Assembly: GCF_900115845.1 (NCBI RefSeq)
Contig: NZ_FOXX01000004.1
Span: 62,001 to 126,000, forward strand
DNA from: Priestia endophytica DSM 13796
Lineage (GTDB): Bacteria > Bacillota > Bacilli > Bacillales > Bacillaceae_H
Length of the DNA: 64,000 nucleotides
Direction of reading: 5' to 3'
The notes under the pieces were generated by a model that made no database searches, was not told the DNA's origin, and saw only the letters and a list, made by a program, of their open reading frames with translations. Shown here piece by piece: positions 61,382 to 64,000 of the stretch (positions within the stretch are counted from its first letter, which is position 1; each line of letters starts with the position of its first letter). The translations under genes were made by a program, and so were the position numbers.

Positions 61382-62120
61382 TATTGTGTTTCATTTGATC
61401 TCTCAACACGATAGGATCAATGGATTTTAAGGAAGACACCGTTTTTTCGACATGCGGAAGCAGCAAAGGAGATGTTTCACAGTGGGCAAAACGTTTTTGA
61501 AAAGGCCATGGACCGTCTGTCTCAAGAAGGAGTTGTGAAAGCGGAATACGCTTCACTAACTCTTGAGCTCGTTTCCGATAGCAGACTTCAGGCGTTACAG
61601 AGACATAATAGCCTGCATTTATAATGTGTTGCGTTGTCTGTTCATCGCCTTTAAACCAGTGAAAATGCGCTTTCTTAATCTTATGTGCTTGAAGGTGACG
61701 GTAAACAAGCGGAGCGCCCATATGAACAGCATGCAAAAGAAGAGGGAGGTGATACATTTTAGCCGTTTGTACCATCTCTAAAAATAGCGCTTCGTATTGT
61801 TTTTTAACGTACGGATGAAAGGCATCTTCACGGTACTGTGGCATCCCAACTTCACCTATAGCTGAGAAATGAGACGTTTCATGATCAATTAAATCATGCC
61901 ACTCATGGAGATCACGAGAAGATGGAAGCGGATGCTCTGGGTGAAAACCAGCGGCTGCAATAATGAAGTTCGGATAGCGGCTTTTTAATTCTAATGTACG
62001 ATAACTCGAAACTAAATCTGTTGAAACAGCTACAATGCCCGTAATTCCATAATCTTGCCAGTGTTTGATTCGTTCTAGAATATTGGAATATTCAGCAAGG
62101 TGCAGGTGCGCATCAATCAT
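61353..62120 (-). CDS. TatD-family metal-dependent hydrolase
   Basis: 255 aa. Metal-binding motifs of the amidohydrolase fold: MIDAHLHL, AAGFHPEHP, AIGEVGMP, LLLHAVHMG, HFHWFKGDEQ and LLETDGPWP. TatD proteins are 3'-5' exonucleases; members with short loops such as this (YjjV type) may act on other substrates. The start codon is 30 bases from the gene-poor terminus region. Confidence 0.88.
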   Translation of the reverse strand: MIDAHLHLAEYSNILERIKHWQDYGITGIVAVSTDLVSSYRTLELKSRYPNFIIAAAGFHPEHPLPSSRDLHEWHDLIDHETSHFSAIGEVGMPQYREDAFHPYVKKQYEALFLEMVQTAKMYHLPLLLHAVHMGAPLVYRHLQAHKIKKAHFHWFKGDEQTTQHIINAGYYVSVTPEVCYRKRAQELVKRIPLSQLLLETDGPWPFQKRFAHCETSPLLLPHVEKTVSSLKSIDPIVLRDQMKHNIKNLFSMKA

Positions 62121-63151
<1,031 letters not shown>

Positions 63152-63316
63152 TTAAGGAATACCATTCCCTTGGAGGCGTTCTACATATGTTGGATCTATA
63201 GGGTTATTTCCTCCCCACTGTACATATCTACTACTATGTCCTTGTGTATTAAAATATAGAAATACAGTTATTGTTAAGCTTGTGATACCTAGTAAAGGGA
63301 TTGCAAATTTCTTCAT
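63152..63316 (-). CDS. Small exported peptide (54 aa)
   Basis: ATG at 63316, 7 bases after AAAGGAG. N-terminal signal or anchor (MKKFAIPLLGITSLTITVFL), then a polar tail of about 30 residues with RYVQWGGNNPIDPTYVERLQ. Length and layout recall Phr-type pheromone precursors, but no rap gene is adjacent. No family recognised. Confidence 0.5.
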   Translation of the reverse strand: MKKFAIPLLGITSLTITVFLYFNTQGHSSRYVQWGGNNPIDPTYVERLQGNGIP

Positions 63317-63638
63317 CTCTTTCTCCTTTGTAAATATAATCATCAGTTATTAAACTATTCTTTCATAGTATCGTACAAATTGCCAAGGTTTGGGTGCACA
63401 AGAGGAGATCCCGCTTATTCCAGAACTAAAAGAGCAATCTCCGTTCTATAATAGCACGGAGACAGTAAGGGTCAAACCTAAATTGAGAACAAATATTGGT
63501 GACATACAAACACGTCTTTAATATTACTAAGTATTTTGGACTTACCATAAGGTCATTGCTCTATACTTTCTCCTATTTGAATTATCTCTACAACGTATCT
63601 ATACGATAGTTATTGCCTTCAGATCCCTTGAAAAGCAA
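63317..63638. other. Intergenic with possible gene remnant
   Basis: An open stretch on the plus strand ending at 63521 reads GAQEEIPLIPELKEQSPFYN and on, protein-like in composition but without start codon or ribosome-binding site. Probably a decayed gene fragment; I cannot name it. Confidence 0.25.
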
Positions 63639-63690
63639 AAAACCAATCCCTTCATTTACCGCTGAGTAAAAAATGAGGTTGGTTTTTACT
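63639..63690. terminator. Terminator-like stem-loop
   Basis: AAAAACCAA / TTGGTTTTT outer stem with an imperfect inner stem, T runs on both strands. Confidence 0.6.
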
Positions 63691-63830
63691 TATTATTTTT
63701 ATTTAAATAAAAATTTTTTAGAATAATTAACTTTTAGAACACTGTATTAACAAAAAATAGATTACAATACACTACTTTACTTAGCCTAAGACCTAATCAA
63801 AGGCGGTATTTATTTTGAATTAAGCATATA

Positions 63831-64000
63831 TCACAATACACTTGTCAAGGCTACTGATTTTGGAATGCAGGAAATAAATTGATTGATAAATTCATCGATT
63901 TCCGCTTTCGTAATGATATAAGGAGGAAGTAAACGAATAGTGTTTCCGTTTGTAACGTCCACTAGCATTCCCTTATTCAGTAATTCTAGCTGTAGTTTTT
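63831..64000 (-). CDS. Acetylornithine/ornithine-type aminotransferase, C-terminal end only
   Basis: The last 55 codons of a minus-strand gene that continues beyond the window. The reading KGMLVDVTNGNTIRLLPPYIITKAEIDEFI is the C-terminal signature of class III aminotransferases of the ArgD type, where NGNTIRLLPP is very well conserved. PLP enzyme of arginine synthesis if complete. The rest of the gene is not visible, so a broken copy cannot be excluded. Confidence 0.75.
   Translation of the reverse strand, partial: KLQLELLNKGMLVDVTNGNTIRLLPPYIITKAEIDEFINQFISCIPKSVALTSVL

Overview
The window is a 64 kb piece of a low-GC, endospore-forming Bacillaceae chromosome (Bacillus sensu lato). The evidence is the gene content (SpoIIP, YheC/YheD-type spore protein, candidate sigma-K and sigma-B promoters, YjdF, YdjO, YhfW, YjgD homologues), strong AAGGAGG ribosome-binding sites, and a T-box and Rex, PadR and FapR operators of Bacillus type. 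It contains a near-perfect match to the Bacillus subtilis dif site at 62420-62447, so it lies at or next to the replication terminus. Most of the window is ordinary accessory chromosome without phage or insertion sequences.

Left end (1-11.5 kb): a truncated nitrilase, a spore-type ATP-grasp protein whose N-terminal half is a degenerate copy of its C-terminal half, and then a spore-surface metal-oxidation locus. The locus holds two small membrane proteins, a 261-aa protein with two Sm-like domains, MnxE- and MnxF-like proteins, a 1228-aa MnxG-type multicopper oxidase and a SCO1-type copper chaperone. Two outlying genes (2617-3132 and 3231-4085) are paralogues of the 261-aa protein. Three genes at this end carry sequences that fit mother-cell sigma-K promoters. 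A tRNA-Ala(GGC) and a 58-aa protein follow.

12-26 kb: small secreted, membrane and stress proteins. These include a YjgB-like protein with a sigma-B-like promoter, YjdF behind its own RNA motif, a macrolide-type glycosyltransferase and an XRE/membrane pair with a palindromic operator. There is also a lipoprotein pseudogene broken by a 10-bp tandem duplication, the PadR/DUF3237/PadC phenolic acid cassette, and ldh-lctP with two Rex boxes.

26-44 kb: molybdenum-linked genes (fdhD, a formate dehydrogenase alpha subunit, a DUF1641 protein and, further on, modAB with a YvgK-like regulator). Between them lie an ABC transporter operon with two frameshifts, a signal peptidase, CoA-disulfide reductase and a FapR-controlled fabH. 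Then come a ClpX-type zinc-finger protein, a second ClpP paired with a sigma factor, and a YebC/PmpR protein.

44-64 kb: a PGA hydrolase, a T-box leader ahead of two transporters, SpoIIP, YhfW, a second XRE/membrane pair and a GDSL esterase. A tyrosine recombinase is preceded by a dif-shaped palindrome. Next are a PrmA-like methyltransferase, an ArsR-controlled monooxygenase/nitroreductase pair with twin operators, an orphan siderophore-type N-hydroxylase and TatD. The final part is a gene-poor terminus region with dif, one small exported peptide and the 3' end of an acetylornithine-type aminotransferase.

All identifications come from reading the sequence. Domain boundaries and family names marked as inference have not been checked by database search.
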